Positions 25,960 through 35,329 of a stretch of 64,000 nucleotides of DNA are shown here, one piece after another (the stretch's first letter is position 1; the number at the start of each line of letters is the position of its first letter). The position numbers were made by a program, and so were the translations under genes. The notes beneath the pieces are model-generated. The model had not been told where the DNA came from and did not search any database. It saw only the letters and a list, made by a program, of their open reading frames with translations. Source of the stretch: Rickettsiella endosymbiont of Xylota segnis (lineage in GTDB: Bacteria > Pseudomonadota > Gammaproteobacteria > Diplorickettsiales > Diplorickettsiaceae). The stretch is taken from positions 1,545,001-1,609,000 of the forward strand of contig NZ_OZ026451.1 in assembly GCF_964019545.1 (NCBI RefSeq), read 5' to 3'.

Positions 25960-28362
25960 TTAGCGGGGAAAAAACGAAACATTAGCCTTTGTTTGATTCA
26001 TCGTTTCCTCCTCTGAAGCAGCAGGAGTACTTGTTCGTTTCAACAATAACTCCAATGTTTTCCTGAATTCTGCATTTTCTGCTTCATATTTATTCTGTCT
26101 TGCTTTCGTCTCAGCAAGTTCTGCTTTCGTTTCATCTAGTTCTTTTTCTACCCTAGCAAATTTTTCTTCTGTCGCAGTTTGCTTTTTCTCCGCCTTAGCT
26201 AATTTTCCTTCCGTCGTAGTAAGTTTTCCTTCCGTAGTGGTTTGTTTTATTTTCAATTTTGCATTTTCTGCTTTTAATTCTTCCTGTTCTTTTTCGCGAT
26301 TTTCAGTTAGTTGCTTGATTTGCTCAGCTTGATCTTGGATTGTTTTATCTTGCTGCTCAAGAAGCTGATCTTTACTGGCTTTTAACTGGCTATCAAATTC
26401 ATCCACTAATTTTATTGCCTTATCATGTAAGGAAGAGACATTAAAAATACCTCTTAAGGCATTGACTGACTTTCCTTTCATTTTGTGCATAATCTTTTGA
26501 ACTTCAGAGAACGCAGCATAGGTGAGGCCTAGGGGATCCTGATTAATCACCTTAAGACTTTCATCTAAATCTTTATAGATTTGCGCACATTCCTTATCTC
26601 TTGCTTCGGATGGATTTTGTAGACCTAACATCTTATTCCAAGTATTTAATGCTTCATATGCGATAGACATTAACAGCGAAGGATTATCCTTTTTCACCAA
26701 ATGCAAGCTATACTTGTCCAAATGATTCTTTAGGTTTGTAAAGACTTGCAGTAAACCGGAATAATTCTGTAAGCGTTCGGATGTGAGTGCTATTAATTGT
26801 GAATCTTTGCGAATATAATCAACTATAAAATTTTTTAATTCTCCTGGACTTTGAAAGACTTTTATTAAAAAGGGCTCTTCTTCATCCTTAGGAAATTCAA
26901 ATAAGTCTGCCTTAGCCGCTAATAAATATCTTAATGTATAAAGATTCTCGCTCTGTAAAGCCTTCTTCAACAAAACATAACCAATGGTTTTAGTTTCATC
27001 GGCAACGCGTAATTGCAACAGATCCGATTCCTCCAATTGATTCTTGCGTCGAAGATGGTCCAATATCAGCCTTTTTATATCTCTTGAGCTTTGCAGGGCT
27101 TTAACTAAAAAGGGTTCTTCTTCATCTTTAGGAAATTCAAATAAATTCGCGTCCGCATTTAATAGGGTTTGTATGACTTTTTGGTTATTAGTTTCTAAGG
27201 CCTTCTCTAGCAAAATAGAGCCGATGGTTTTGGTTGTATTAGACGGTAATGTATCTATGTGCAATTGAATAAGAGAAGGGGATTCCTTATTAATCAGGTA
27301 ATGATGGTCCTGGTAGATGGGATGTAGGACATCGATTTGATTTCCATTTGTAATAGCCGGAGAGGCTTGACTCCTTAATAAAAAGTCGAATTGTTTTTCT
27401 AATTGCGCTTGTTGTAGACTTTGATAGCGAATGGATTTTAATTTTTTAAGGGACTCTAATGACTCAATGGCCATTTTAAATAAATTATCTTGCGATAAAT
27501 ATTTTTCTTTAAATCGTTCTATGCCCGGTTTTGATATGCGTTGTTTTAAAGGTTGATAGGCTTTTAGTAATTCCGAATCGGTGGGTTCTGATAGTGTGAT
27601 TTCAATCTTATAATTCTTATCTAGCAGATCAGCCAAAACAGTATAAGCGTTCGCATCCAACACACTATTACCTAAATTCAACGATTGAAGCGTAGGATGT
27701 CGTTCTAAAATATGACAAAGTGCTTCCCAAGAAGACGGATTAGCTTCGGTAATATGGAGGTGTAAATGGTCTAATTTAGAATTCACTAAAAAAGGGATTA
27801 AAGCCATTTGCTGTTTCGATAGCGAAAAAGGACTTATAGTTAATTCTTTCAAGCCAGAAATTTGGGCCAATGAATTAAGTAATTGACTGTAAGATTTCTG
27901 AGTAGCTTCTAGATCAACCTGATGGTTGGGGTAGAAAAACAGCTGATCCAATTCGATTGAGCTCCAGGGTTGCGTTAATAAAGAAATGAAATCTTTTTGC
28001 AATGCCTCGAGTGGCGTTTCTTCCGGTGGATGCCAATACACTTCCTCTGAATATCCAAAATTCATCGGCGCGTTCAAGCTATGGGGAGAGCCCATTTGAC
28101 GAATGGCGAAATCTCCATAGCTATCTTGCCATCGACGTGGAACATGTTGAATGACTGGCCCCGAATGATGTTTCTTCCGAGGTGCATCAGGAATCATTTG
28201 AATATCCTTTAAGCGAATGCGTAAAGGAATGCTAAATTGGCTCTGTTTAAGTTTTTCGATATTTCTTTGGAGATTCTGAATATTTTCAGAGGAAAATTCA
28301 GCATTTTTTAATTCAAAGAAACCATTCTCAGAAAAATTTTTTAATGCAGAGGGGAAAGGCAT
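25960..28362 (-). CDS. Large effector-like protein: LRR-like, 80-residue tandem repeat and coiled coil
   Basis: 800 residues, strong AAGGAG site. Residues about 180-270 look leucine-rich (LKELTISPFSLS, LDHLHLHITEAN, LQSLNLGNSVLDANAYTVLADLL). Residues about 375-535 hold two copies of an 80-residue ankyrin-like unit starting TKTIGSILLEKAL and TKTIGYVLLKKAL, each with LFEFPKDEEEPFL. Residues about 655-775 are a long coiled coil with TTEGKL repeats. The tail LELLLKRTSTPAASEEETM matches the downstream protein. The architecture is that of Legionellales secreted effectors; it is separated by 31 bp from the partner gene and probably cotranscribed. Function unknown. Confidence 0.7.
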   Translation of the reverse strand: MPFPSALKNFSENGFFELKNAEFSSENIQNLQRNIEKLKQSQFSIPLRIRLKDIQMIPDAPRKKHHSGPVIQHVPRRWQDSYGDFAIRQMGSPHSLNAPMNFGYSEEVYWHPPEETPLEALQKDFISLLTQPWSSIELDQLFFYPNHQVDLEATQKSYSQLLNSLAQISGLKELTISPFSLSKQQMALIPFLVNSKLDHLHLHITEANPSSWEALCHILERHPTLQSLNLGNSVLDANAYTVLADLLDKNYKIEITLSEPTDSELLKAYQPLKQRISKPGIERFKEKYLSQDNLFKMAIESLESLKKLKSIRYQSLQQAQLEKQFDFLLRSQASPAITNGNQIDVLHPIYQDHHYLINKESPSLIQLHIDTLPSNTTKTIGSILLEKALETNNQKVIQTLLNADANLFEFPKDEEEPFLVKALQSSRDIKRLILDHLRRKNQLEESDLLQLRVADETKTIGYVLLKKALQSENLYTLRYLLAAKADLFEFPKDEEEPFLIKVFQSPGELKNFIVDYIRKDSQLIALTSERLQNYSGLLQVFTNLKNHLDKYSLHLVKKDNPSLLMSIAYEALNTWNKMLGLQNPSEARDKECAQIYKDLDESLKVINQDPLGLTYAAFSEVQKIMHKMKGKSVNALRGIFNVSSLHDKAIKLVDEFDSQLKASKDQLLEQQDKTIQDQAEQIKQLTENREKEQEELKAENAKLKIKQTTTEGKLTTTEGKLAKAEKKQTATEEKFARVEKELDETKAELAETKARQNKYEAENAEFRKTLELLLKRTSTPAASEEETMNQTKANVSFFPR

Positions 28363-28545
28363 AATTAACTCCTTTTGTTGTTGTTCCCTATTATTAATTA
28401 TAAGTCTAAGCGATATTTTTTATCTTGACTAGATAATTTATATTTTAATTATCAAAAAACCCAATGTTTTAAATTATTTATTTTATTGTGGTAAGCTAGA
28501 GTTTGATTAGAAATTAAAAATTTTAACTTTCACGTAGATATCTGT

Positions 28546-29106
28546 ATGCTAAAGAGATTTTTCATATTTTGTATTTTAAGTTCATTTACACTTATTCAAG
28601 GATGTTCTAGTTCATCGCCTATTAACTTAATTAGTCTTCCAGAAAAATCTGTTTCTTGTCCTGTTATTCAGGTTTGTTTTACTCCAGGACAGGATTGTAC
28701 CCATCAAATTACCAATCATATTGCAAAAGCTGAGCATTCTATTCTTGTTCAAGCCTACAATTTTACTTCTAAAGATATTGCCGATGCATTAATCAAAGCC
28801 AAGAAAAAAGGCGTTAAAATTAAAGTTATATTAGATAAAAGCCAACGTTCACAAAAATATAGTTTATTACATTACATCGTTGATGCTGGAATTCCTGTCT
28901 GGATCGATACTAAACCTGCTATTGCTCATAATAAAATCATGATTATCGACGGAAAAGAAGTCATTACCGGGTCTTTCAACTTTACCGATTCAGCTCAAAA
29001 GCGAAATGCTGAAAACTTAGTATTTATAACTGACTCTAAACTCGCACAGAAATATATTGAAAACTGGGAGAAAAGAGAGCGACAATCTAGTCCTTATTCT
29101 CCATAA
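28546..29106 (+). CDS. PLD-family nuclease/phospholipase lipoprotein
   Basis: 186 residues. Signal with lipobox FTLIQGC (Cys20), so an exported lipoprotein. A single HKD motif, HNKIMIID (His128, Lys130, Asp135), followed by GSFNFTDSA, is that of the Nuc-like PLD endonuclease family, which works as a homodimer. Its start ILVQAYNFTSKDIADALIKAKKKGVKIKVILD is also typical. It would cleave nucleic acid or phosphodiester lipids in the periplasm or outside. It diverges from the effector pair and its 3' end overlaps the histidine-kinase gene by 20 bp tail to tail. Confidence 0.85.
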   Translation: MLKRFFIFCILSSFTLIQGCSSSSPINLISLPEKSVSCPVIQVCFTPGQDCTHQITNHIAKAEHSILVQAYNFTSKDIADALIKAKKKGVKIKVILDKSQRSQKYSLLHYIVDAGIPVWIDTKPAIAHNKIMIIDGKEVITGSFNFTDSAQKRNAENLVFITDSKLAQKYIENWEKRERQSSPYSP

Positions 29107-30610
29107 ATAGTTTAATTATTTGGACATCCTTAATAGTAAAAGGCTTATTCAAAATATAATCAATGTTAGCTATTTCACATTTCTTTTTAACTTCAGCTGT
29201 TTTGTGAGCTGTCAGAGCAAAAATGGGAAGATGAGGGTTGTTATTTTCTTGCTCCCATTGACGATAAAGTCTTGCAACCTCTGTTCCCTCTAAATCAGGT
29301 AATCCAATATCCAGCAATACCCAATCAAAAGATTGGCTTTGTAAAGCGTGTAAAGCTGCCTTTCCTTCAGAAACTGTAGTAACCTCATAACCTAAATTAA
29401 CAAGAATATTTTTTACTGCATGAAGTACTAAAGAATTATCTTCAGCAACAAGCACCGATCCCATTCTCTTATCTGCCTTAGGCTGAGGTGTTGATTGTTG
29501 TGATATTGCAGGTGATGTTTGTTTTATATTTTCTTCTGCCAAAGGAAAGTTAAATATTAATATAAAGCAGCTTCCTTTTCCTTCTTTACTAAAAACCTTT
29601 ATTTCCCCACCTAAAAGTTCCAAAGCTTTTTTAACTAAAAATAAACCAATACCATAACCCTTATACTCAGCTTGGTAGGAAGGATGTCCTCGATAAAAAC
29701 GATCAAATATTTTATCAAGTTCATCATTAGCGATCCCAATTCCGGTATCCTTAACCTGAATTTCTATCTTTGCCCGTTTATCTTTTATATCGAGGAGATT
29801 AACTTCTAAACTAATTTTTCCTTTATTCGTAAACTTTATTGCATTAGATAAAAGATTAAGTAAGATTCTTTTTATTAGAATGTTATCACTGATAATAGAA
29901 GGTAAGCTAGAATCTGAAATACATTCAAATTTTAATTTTTTAGCAATAATAGAAGGCTGTATCAGATCTTTTAACTCTTCCATAAGAACAGGTAAGTCAA
30001 CTGTTTCTTCTGCAATGGAATCTTCAATTTGTTCTGTTGCGATAATTTTTAAAACAGCATTCAATAAATCCAAAAGCTGTCTACTCGCATTTAAAATCCA
30101 AAGCCCATATTCCTTATCTTGTGGGCTCGTTCCCTGATTCGCTTGAATATCTGCAATACCAATAATGCCGGCCAAAGGTGTTCTTAAATCATGCGCCATA
30201 TTCATAATAAACTGTTGTTTAGCTAGCTCTGCTTGTTTACTCGCTGTGATATCTAAAGAGATTCCAATAATACCTATTACTTTTTTATTATTAGGATCAT
30301 AGAGGGGAATCTTTCGGGATAAAAATATTGTTTTTACCCCTGCAAGACTAGTTACAACTTCTTCGATTGAATATTCCTTTTTTGTCTCCATGACTTGGTT
30401 GTCAATTTGTTGTAAATGAATAGCTTGTTCTCTCCAAGGCAAATCAAAATCAGTTTTTCCAATCAAATCCTTACCCGTGTTATAGCCTAAAAAAATAGCC
30501 TGCGCGTCATTCGATCCCTGATAAATACCTTTAGTATCCTTCCAATAAATATGACCAGGGGCTTTTGCAAGGATATTTAATAAATTTTCGTAAGTTGTTA
30601 TTGAGTTCAT
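29087..30610 (-). CDS. PAS-domain hybrid histidine kinase
   Basis: 507 residues, no membrane segment, so cytoplasmic. Residues 10-125 are a PAS domain (GHIYWKDTKGIYQGSN, VIGIIGISLDIT). H box FIMNMAHDLRTPLAG gives phospho-acceptor His140. N box NLLSNAIKFT, G1 DTGIGI and G2 GYGIGLFL form the HATPase domain. A receiver domain follows from about 385 (SVLVAEDNSLV, phospho-acceptor Asp in VLLDIGLPD, Lys in LNKPF). It is the last gene of the leftward cluster, 12 bp after the cyclodipeptide synthase, so cotranscription is likely. A soluble sensor could detect an internal ligand. Confidence 0.9.
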   Translation of the reverse strand: MNSITTYENLLNILAKAPGHIYWKDTKGIYQGSNDAQAIFLGYNTGKDLIGKTDFDLPWREQAIHLQQIDNQVMETKKEYSIEEVVTSLAGVKTIFLSRKIPLYDPNNKKVIGIIGISLDITASKQAELAKQQFIMNMAHDLRTPLAGIIGIADIQANQGTSPQDKEYGLWILNASRQLLDLLNAVLKIIATEQIEDSIAEETVDLPVLMEELKDLIQPSIIAKKLKFECISDSSLPSIISDNILIKRILLNLLSNAIKFTNKGKISLEVNLLDIKDKRAKIEIQVKDTGIGIANDELDKIFDRFYRGHPSYQAEYKGYGIGLFLVKKALELLGGEIKVFSKEGKGSCFILIFNFPLAEENIKQTSPAISQQSTPQPKADKRMGSVLVAEDNSLVLHAVKNILVNLGYEVTTVSEGKAALHALQSQSFDWVLLDIGLPDLEGTEVARLYRQWEQENNNPHLPIFALTAHKTAEVKKKCEIANIDYILNKPFTIKDVQIIKLFMENKD

Positions 30611-30622
30611 ATTAATTTTCCT

Positions 30623-31540
30623 TTAAATACGGATATACTTACTTGGTTTTTCGTCAGAGAGATATGAATGTAAAGAAGGACGTCTAAAAAAAGTCATTTT
30701 TTCACTTAAATCTTGGTAAGTAGGTAATTGAGCTTCATTTAGGGAGAGGCTTCTAGATAAAAGAGGTTTAATTGCTTCTTTTTCTTCAGATACAACATGT
30801 TTTCTTTTCTTGTTAGTTTTTGTAGGTTTTAAATCGAGCCAATGGAAAGTATGTTCTTTAGCTCTATAATTTTCATTAATATGTTTAATAGCATAAGCGA
30901 GTATCTTGGTTACAGCACCAGGATAAACTATTGCTAAATTATCTTTATCTTTTGCAAGTACTTGAAAGGCGGCACATTCTTCAATTAGGAATTGACGAGA
31001 ATTTGCTTCTGCTTTTTGGCAGTCAGTACCTGAATTTACTCTGGAAGGACGATTAGTATATTCTTTCGAAGAAATTGCTAATGCTTCTTTAAAAGAGATA
31101 TCTTCTTCGTCTAGTTTTTTAATTTCATCAAGATAACATTGAAAGTCTATATCTTCTTTTAAAGTTCTCCAATGAATAAACTTACAATCAATATCTAGAT
31201 TAGAAAAATAAGCATTATATTTATTAGCCCAAACTTGCCCCTTATAAATGGATTCATTCAAGGCTTGTTTGGGAGTAATATTTTTATCTACTTCAATATT
31301 AAAGCGCTGTAAAGTATCTGCAACAACTATATTGATTTTTTTAGGTTTAACTTCTTTTATGAAACTAACAAAACGCTTAACCCAATTATCTTCAAACTTT
31401 TCTTTTCCTACACTGACAAGATAAATAAGATTCCTCTCATGAAAGGAAATCCCATTTAAATGATAATTTGGAAAGTTTCCACAATGTGCAATTCGAAAAC
31501 TAGGGGGTTTTTTATTATCTTTTATTGGTGTTTTTATCAT
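30623..31540 (-). CDS. tRNA-dependent cyclodipeptide synthase, XYP type
   Basis: 305 residues. It fits the CDPS fold family, which uses two aminoacyl-tRNAs to make a diketopiperazine. Visible landmarks: YLVSVGKEKF with candidate catalytic Ser43 (AlbC Ser37), INIVVADTLQRF, EANSRQFLIEECAAF with Glu188 (AlbC Glu182) and IVYPG with Tyr206-Pro207. Residue Ser+3 is Lys46, so the signature is X-Y-P, the subfamily that includes the characterised Rickettsiella grylli enzyme. The position matching AlbC Tyr178 appears to be Phe184. A C-terminal extension of about 80 residues (KKRKHVVSEEKEA, SRSLSLNEA) is additional. The MFS gene upstream may export the product. Confidence 0.82.
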   Translation of the reverse strand: MIKTPIKDNKKPPSFRIAHCGNFPNYHLNGISFHERNLIYLVSVGKEKFEDNWVKRFVSFIKEVKPKKINIVVADTLQRFNIEVDKNITPKQALNESIYKGQVWANKYNAYFSNLDIDCKFIHWRTLKEDIDFQCYLDEIKKLDEEDISFKEALAISSKEYTNRPSRVNSGTDCQKAEANSRQFLIEECAAFQVLAKDKDNLAIVYPGAVTKILAYAIKHINENYRAKEHTFHWLDLKPTKTNKKRKHVVSEEKEAIKPLLSRSLSLNEAQLPTYQDLSEKMTFFRRPSLHSYLSDEKPSKYIRI

Positions 31541-31674
31541 TAATTTATACCTGTTGTTCTAAATTTATTAAAAAATCTCTTTTTTTATTCAAAGTAAGAG
31601 TTCTTTCTCAGTTTATCATTTTATTTTTTTATATTAATATTCAATTTTTTTATCTAAAAAGGAATTAAATATCC

Positions 31675-32766
31675 TTAAAAATATAATTTTCTAGCCATTA
31701 AACTACCTAAAAATCCAAATAAGTGCATTGACGTAGAAAACACTGCTATGACTGTTCCCATCGGTGCTTTGGGAATCTCAACCGCTTTACGATGTAATGA
31801 GTAAAAAACGAGTCCTGTGTTCAAACAAAACAACAAAACACTTCCCATTACCCAATATAAATGCTGGGGTAAATACACTAATGTCCATAAGCTTAAGATA
31901 AAAAAGATTACCGTAAGTAATATACCGTTCTGAATGATTTTTTCTATTGTGGTTATCAATAGATTTTTTAGATTTATACCCATAATAAAAGCTCCATACA
32001 CAAATAGTTGCACAAAGCCAAATTGAATGAGGTTAAGTTTTAAATAATCCATCAAATAAAAAGGACTTAGGGTATTCCAAGCAACTAAACTGGCCAATAA
32101 AAAACAAAATGCTAATGTATGGATCCAAAATTGAGAGTTAGTAATAATAACTTGATAATCAACAATTATTTTTTTGAGGTTTAGTTTCCCCAATTGAAGC
32201 CGATCCTGAGGCATATAGATAGACAATAAAGATAAACTTAAAGCCGTAAAAGTAGTTAAAGCAATGAATAATTCTCTCCAATTCATCCATTGGAGTAACA
32301 AGCCCCCTAATAATGGCCCTAAAGCAGGCGCTAAAATAGTAATACTTCCCATCCAGGATATTGTTTTAACCGCCTGCTCTCTTTCCATGAATTCATGAAT
32401 AGTAGCGTATCCAGCTATCAAAATAGTGCTTACAACACAACCTTGGAAAAACCTACCAACAAGAAACCAAAGAATCGAATGAGTAAAGCTACAGAGTAAA
32501 GTGACGATTACAAATAAAATACCTCCGCCCAATAATATTTTTTTACGTCCATAATGGTCAGAGAGGGGTCCTAACACTACTTGAAAAGCTGAAGCCCCTA
32601 AAAACCAAAAGGCAATACTCAATTGTGCGGTAGCATTCGTTACTTGAAAGCTTTTGGTAACTTCTGGTAAAGCCGGCAAAAACAGATTATTGGATAAATA
32701 CAAAGGTAATTCATAAAGAATTAAGCTCAAAGGAAATAATAGGGTTATCCTTTTATTAAGGGTCAT
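31675..32766 (-). CDS. MFS exporter, Bcr/CflA type
   Basis: 363 residues, about 11-12 membrane helices. MFS motif A is seen as GPLSDHYGRKKILL, and the start LYLSNNLFLPALPEVTKSFQVT with TAQLSIAFWFLGAS is typical of the Bcr/CflA drug:H+ antiporters. The protein is slightly short (family near 400), ending at LMARKLYF. Its ATG overlaps the stop of the OmpR-type regulator (ATGA), so the two are translationally coupled. Placed between a regulator and the cyclodipeptide synthase, it is the natural candidate exporter of the dipeptide, which is inference. Confidence 0.87.
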   Translation of the reverse strand: MTLNKRITLLFPLSLILYELPLYLSNNLFLPALPEVTKSFQVTNATAQLSIAFWFLGASAFQVVLGPLSDHYGRKKILLGGGILFVIVTLLCSFTHSILWFLVGRFFQGCVVSTILIAGYATIHEFMEREQAVKTISWMGSITILAPALGPLLGGLLLQWMNWRELFIALTTFTALSLSLLSIYMPQDRLQLGKLNLKKIIVDYQVIITNSQFWIHTLAFCFLLASLVAWNTLSPFYLMDYLKLNLIQFGFVQLFVYGAFIMGINLKNLLITTIEKIIQNGILLTVIFFILSLWTLVYLPQHLYWVMGSVLLFCLNTGLVFYSLHRKAVEIPKAPMGTVIAVFSTSMHLFGFLGSLMARKLYF

Positions 32767-33434
32767 ACATTTTCCTTCTCTATCCTATAACCTATGCCAC
32801 GTATGGTTTGAATTAATTGGGTATTTTTTAATTTCTTTCGTATATTATGAACATGCACTTCGAGGGCATTACTATCGATTTCATCTACCCAACCATAGAG
32901 ACATTGGCTCAGTGACTTACGAGAAACAACATGACCCACATTTTCTAATAATTTTTGTAATAAACTAAATTCACGGCGAGAGAAGTTAATAGCTTCTCCT
33001 TTAGCGGTGACAGACAACGAACTCGGATCTAATTCGATATCCTGATGAGTTAGTAAAGGAGAGGCTCGATTGTTGGAAAAACGTCGTTGTAACGCGCGTA
33101 TCCTGGCGGATAGTTCATCTAAATCCACAGGTTTAGTTAAATAATCATCAGCACCATTATCTAATACTTGTACTCTATCTTTAACGGATTGATAGCTGAT
33201 TAAAATAAGTACAGGTGTTGTGATTCCTGCCGCACGGATCTTACGTAGAACACTTAACTCTGATACCTTCGATAAATTTAAATCAAGTAGAATAACCCCA
33301 AATGTTTCTGTTTTTATTGAACTTAATAGCACCTTCCCATCCGTCAATCGATCTACTGTGTAACCATATTGTTTTAATCCCTTTTGTACCCCATCATTTG
33401 AGGTTCCACCCTCTTCAACTAATAGTATGCGCAT
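32763..33434 (-). CDS. OmpR/PmrA-type response regulator
   Basis: 223 residues. Receiver with VILLDLNLS (Asp51) and YLTKPVD (Lys near 102), then a winged-helix output domain (INFSRREFSLLQKLLENVGHVVSRKSL, LEVHVHNIRKKL, IQTIRGIGYRIE). No kinase with a membrane sensor is adjacent; the PAS hybrid kinase three genes downstream is the only local candidate. It overlaps the MFS gene by 4 bp and probably controls it. Confidence 0.92.
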   Translation of the reverse strand: MRILLVEEGGTSNDGVQKGLKQYGYTVDRLTDGKVLLSSIKTETFGVILLDLNLSKVSELSVLRKIRAAGITTPVLILISYQSVKDRVQVLDNGADDYLTKPVDLDELSARIRALQRRFSNNRASPLLTHQDIELDPSSLSVTAKGEAINFSRREFSLLQKLLENVGHVVSRKSLSQCLYGWVDEIDSNALEVHVHNIRKKLKNTQLIQTIRGIGYRIEKENV

Positions 33435-33530
33435 AATTTTCTCATTTTATTATTTTTATAGGGGTAGCCATCTTCTAAAGGCTTTTAGAGATTTGAACTC
33501 TCTGTTATTACTTCTGAAGTACTTAAGTTT

Positions 33531-34103
33531 TCAGAGAGCTGTGCGTGATAAGTCATCCCATTGCTTATATTCAATAATACTTTGTAAAGCATCAACCAAA
33601 ATCCCAAGCTGACGATTATGTAAGTTGGATAATTCTTCTAATAAATTTACCTGTCCGCCATCCTCTAGCCACTTTTTTTTAATGATTTTTATTCTATGGT
33701 AAAATTCTCTTTCATATCGTCGATACCCTGAACATTCATCAATCGCTTTTTTTACGTCATGGAGCTTACAAACTTTTATTAAAGCCCCATCTGCACCCCA
33801 ATTTAAATACATCGGTTCGTTTTTTTTATTGACAAAGGCACTCCATACGATTATCGGCGTACCTGCATTCTTGCTATCATTCTTGCTACGTATAAAGAAA
33901 ATAACTTTATCTCCAGAGAGTCCCTTGTTCCTTACATCCGTTAAAATTAAATCGTATTGCTTGTCTTGCACCATTTTTACAGCTTTCTGACCCTCATCAA
34001 CTAAATCAACTTTGTAATCAAGTTTTTGTAAAAAATGAGTCATGATTCTTTGGCATGCTTCATCATCTTCTATAAGTAATACGTTTTGTTTTTCCGGTTC
34101 CAT
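33531..34103 (-). CDS. Receiver-domain protein with C-terminal helical region
   Basis: 190 residues. Residues 5-120 are a receiver: LLIEDDEACQRIM with the acidic pocket, LILTDVRNKG with Asp56, IIVWSAF and ALIK with Lys110. Residues 125-190 are helical (FYHRIKIIKKKWLED, LSNLHNRQLGILVDALQSIIEY) with no DNA-binding motif recognised. It could relay phosphate from the hybrid kinase or act on a partner protein. It lies 97 bp upstream of the OmpR-type regulator. Confidence 0.8.
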   Translation of the reverse strand: MEPEKQNVLLIEDDEACQRIMTHFLQKLDYKVDLVDEGQKAVKMVQDKQYDLILTDVRNKGLSGDKVIFFIRSKNDSKNAGTPIIVWSAFVNKKNEPMYLNWGADGALIKVCKLHDVKKAIDECSGYRRYEREFYHRIKIIKKKWLEDGGQVNLLEELSNLHNRQLGILVDALQSIIEYKQWDDLSRTAL

Positions 34104-34133
34104 GTTTTTATCCTTGTTTGCTAAAAAAATGAG

Positions 34134-34856
34134 TTAATAATTTAATTTAGACACCCTATGGTCTAGTTGATTGAGTTGCTTTGAACTTTCTGTTTCACGG
34201 AAGAAGAAGAATTGCTTATTAACAAGCTTATTGCCAATATGGGCTATTCCTAGAGTGAATATAAGCAAAAGGAGATTACCTAGTATTTTCTTACACCCAC
34301 GATGTTGTTCTAATAGAGGTCTGGCTTCATCAATAATAGTCAAGGCTCGAATTTTGTAATCCTTAAGATCAATTAATTTTTCCTCGAAATAAGAATGATT
34401 TAATTTTTTTAATTCAGTTTCAACACCATTAACAATGATGCCCTCTGAGCGATATCCACGGCGGTATAAATCATCAGCTTTTTTGGATAACTTATCTAAT
34501 CTTATTTCTATGTTGACGTGATCTAGAAGATTAGGTTCGATGAGTGATTTATAACTAAAAAAATTAAAATCTTTTAAATCAGGATTTTTAAAGAATAATT
34601 CAGTTTGTCTAAGTTTTTTAACCGAATTAAAATCATCGATAGATTTAAATTGTTTAATTAAGTTACTTAATGTACTCGTTGCTTTATTAAATAATTCTAA
34701 TTTATCTTTTGTATCGTAGGGAGCTATCTTATCGTCAATATAGATGATATAAGATTTTTTGGTGGCGATAATTTGTTTTTGGTTTTCTAATTTCTCTAAA
34801 AGAACCACTAAAGAGGCTTTTATTGCTTCGGTTTTATTATTATTTTCGATGGTCAT
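34134..34856 (-). CDS. Unknown helical protein with C-terminal membrane segment
   Basis: 240 residues. Residues 1-185 are charged and helical; residues about 190-215 (KKILGNLLLLIFTLGIAHIGNKLV) form one membrane segment followed by FFFFRETESSKQLNQL. This end pattern, hydrophobic helix then aromatic patch then polar tail, reminds me of Legionellales membrane-targeted effectors, but I do not recognise the family. AGAGGA ribosome site. It lies within the signalling cluster, 30 bp from the receiver gene. Confidence 0.6.
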   Translation of the reverse strand: MTIENNNKTEAIKASLVVLLEKLENQKQIIATKKSYIIYIDDKIAPYDTKDKLELFNKATSTLSNLIKQFKSIDDFNSVKKLRQTELFFKNPDLKDFNFFSYKSLIEPNLLDHVNIEIRLDKLSKKADDLYRRGYRSEGIIVNGVETELKKLNHSYFEEKLIDLKDYKIRALTIIDEARPLLEQHRGCKKILGNLLLLIFTLGIAHIGNKLVNKQFFFFRETESSKQLNQLDHRVSKLNY

Positions 34857-34880
34857 ATTAGTTTTCCTCTGGTAACAAAT

Positions 34881-35306
34881 TTAAAACTTTTTATAAATAT
34901 ATTTTCTATCTTCTGAGAGATATATGATTTCTTCTCCATCCAATAGAAGAAAAATGTTTTTAGGGAAATCACGTTTTTTTAGCGTGTAAGAATTTTCTAT
35001 ATTTGAGGTAATAAGATAAACTTTAGTCCTTTTATTTTTACTATTTTTGATATCAGTTAATATTTCATCCAATTTATAAAAAATAGGATCAATATCTAAA
35101 TAAATGACATGATATTTTGAAAAATGTAATTCAGTAATAAATGAGTCCAGACTTTGCTGTGGTTTAACAAAGAATTTAAAATTATCCTCAGCAATAGTAA
35201 TGAATTTTTTTATAAATTCCGTGCGGTAAGAAAATACCAATGCTTTCTCTCGATTGTCCCAAGAAGAATCTACTTTAAATTGTTTTATCGTTTTATTTTT
35301 TTCCAT
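34881..35306 (-). CDS. Small protein resembling a degenerate receiver domain
   Basis: 141 residues. The segment KYHVIYLDIDPIFYKLDEILTDI followed by RTKVYLITSN has the strand pattern of a receiver domain (Asp where the phospho-site would be, then a hydrophobic strand), but the N-terminal acidic pair and the conserved Lys are not evident. It could be a pseudo-receiver. It is 24 bp from both neighbours and shares their direction, so it likely belongs to the operon. Confidence 0.5.
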   Translation of the reverse strand: MEKNKTIKQFKVDSSWDNREKALVFSYRTEFIKKFITIAEDNFKFFVKPQQSLDSFITELHFSKYHVIYLDIDPIFYKLDEILTDIKNSKNKRTKVYLITSNIENSYTLKKRDFPKNIFLLLDGEEIIYLSEDRKYIYKKF

Positions 35307-35329
35307 GAAGACACCAAGATTAATTTTTT

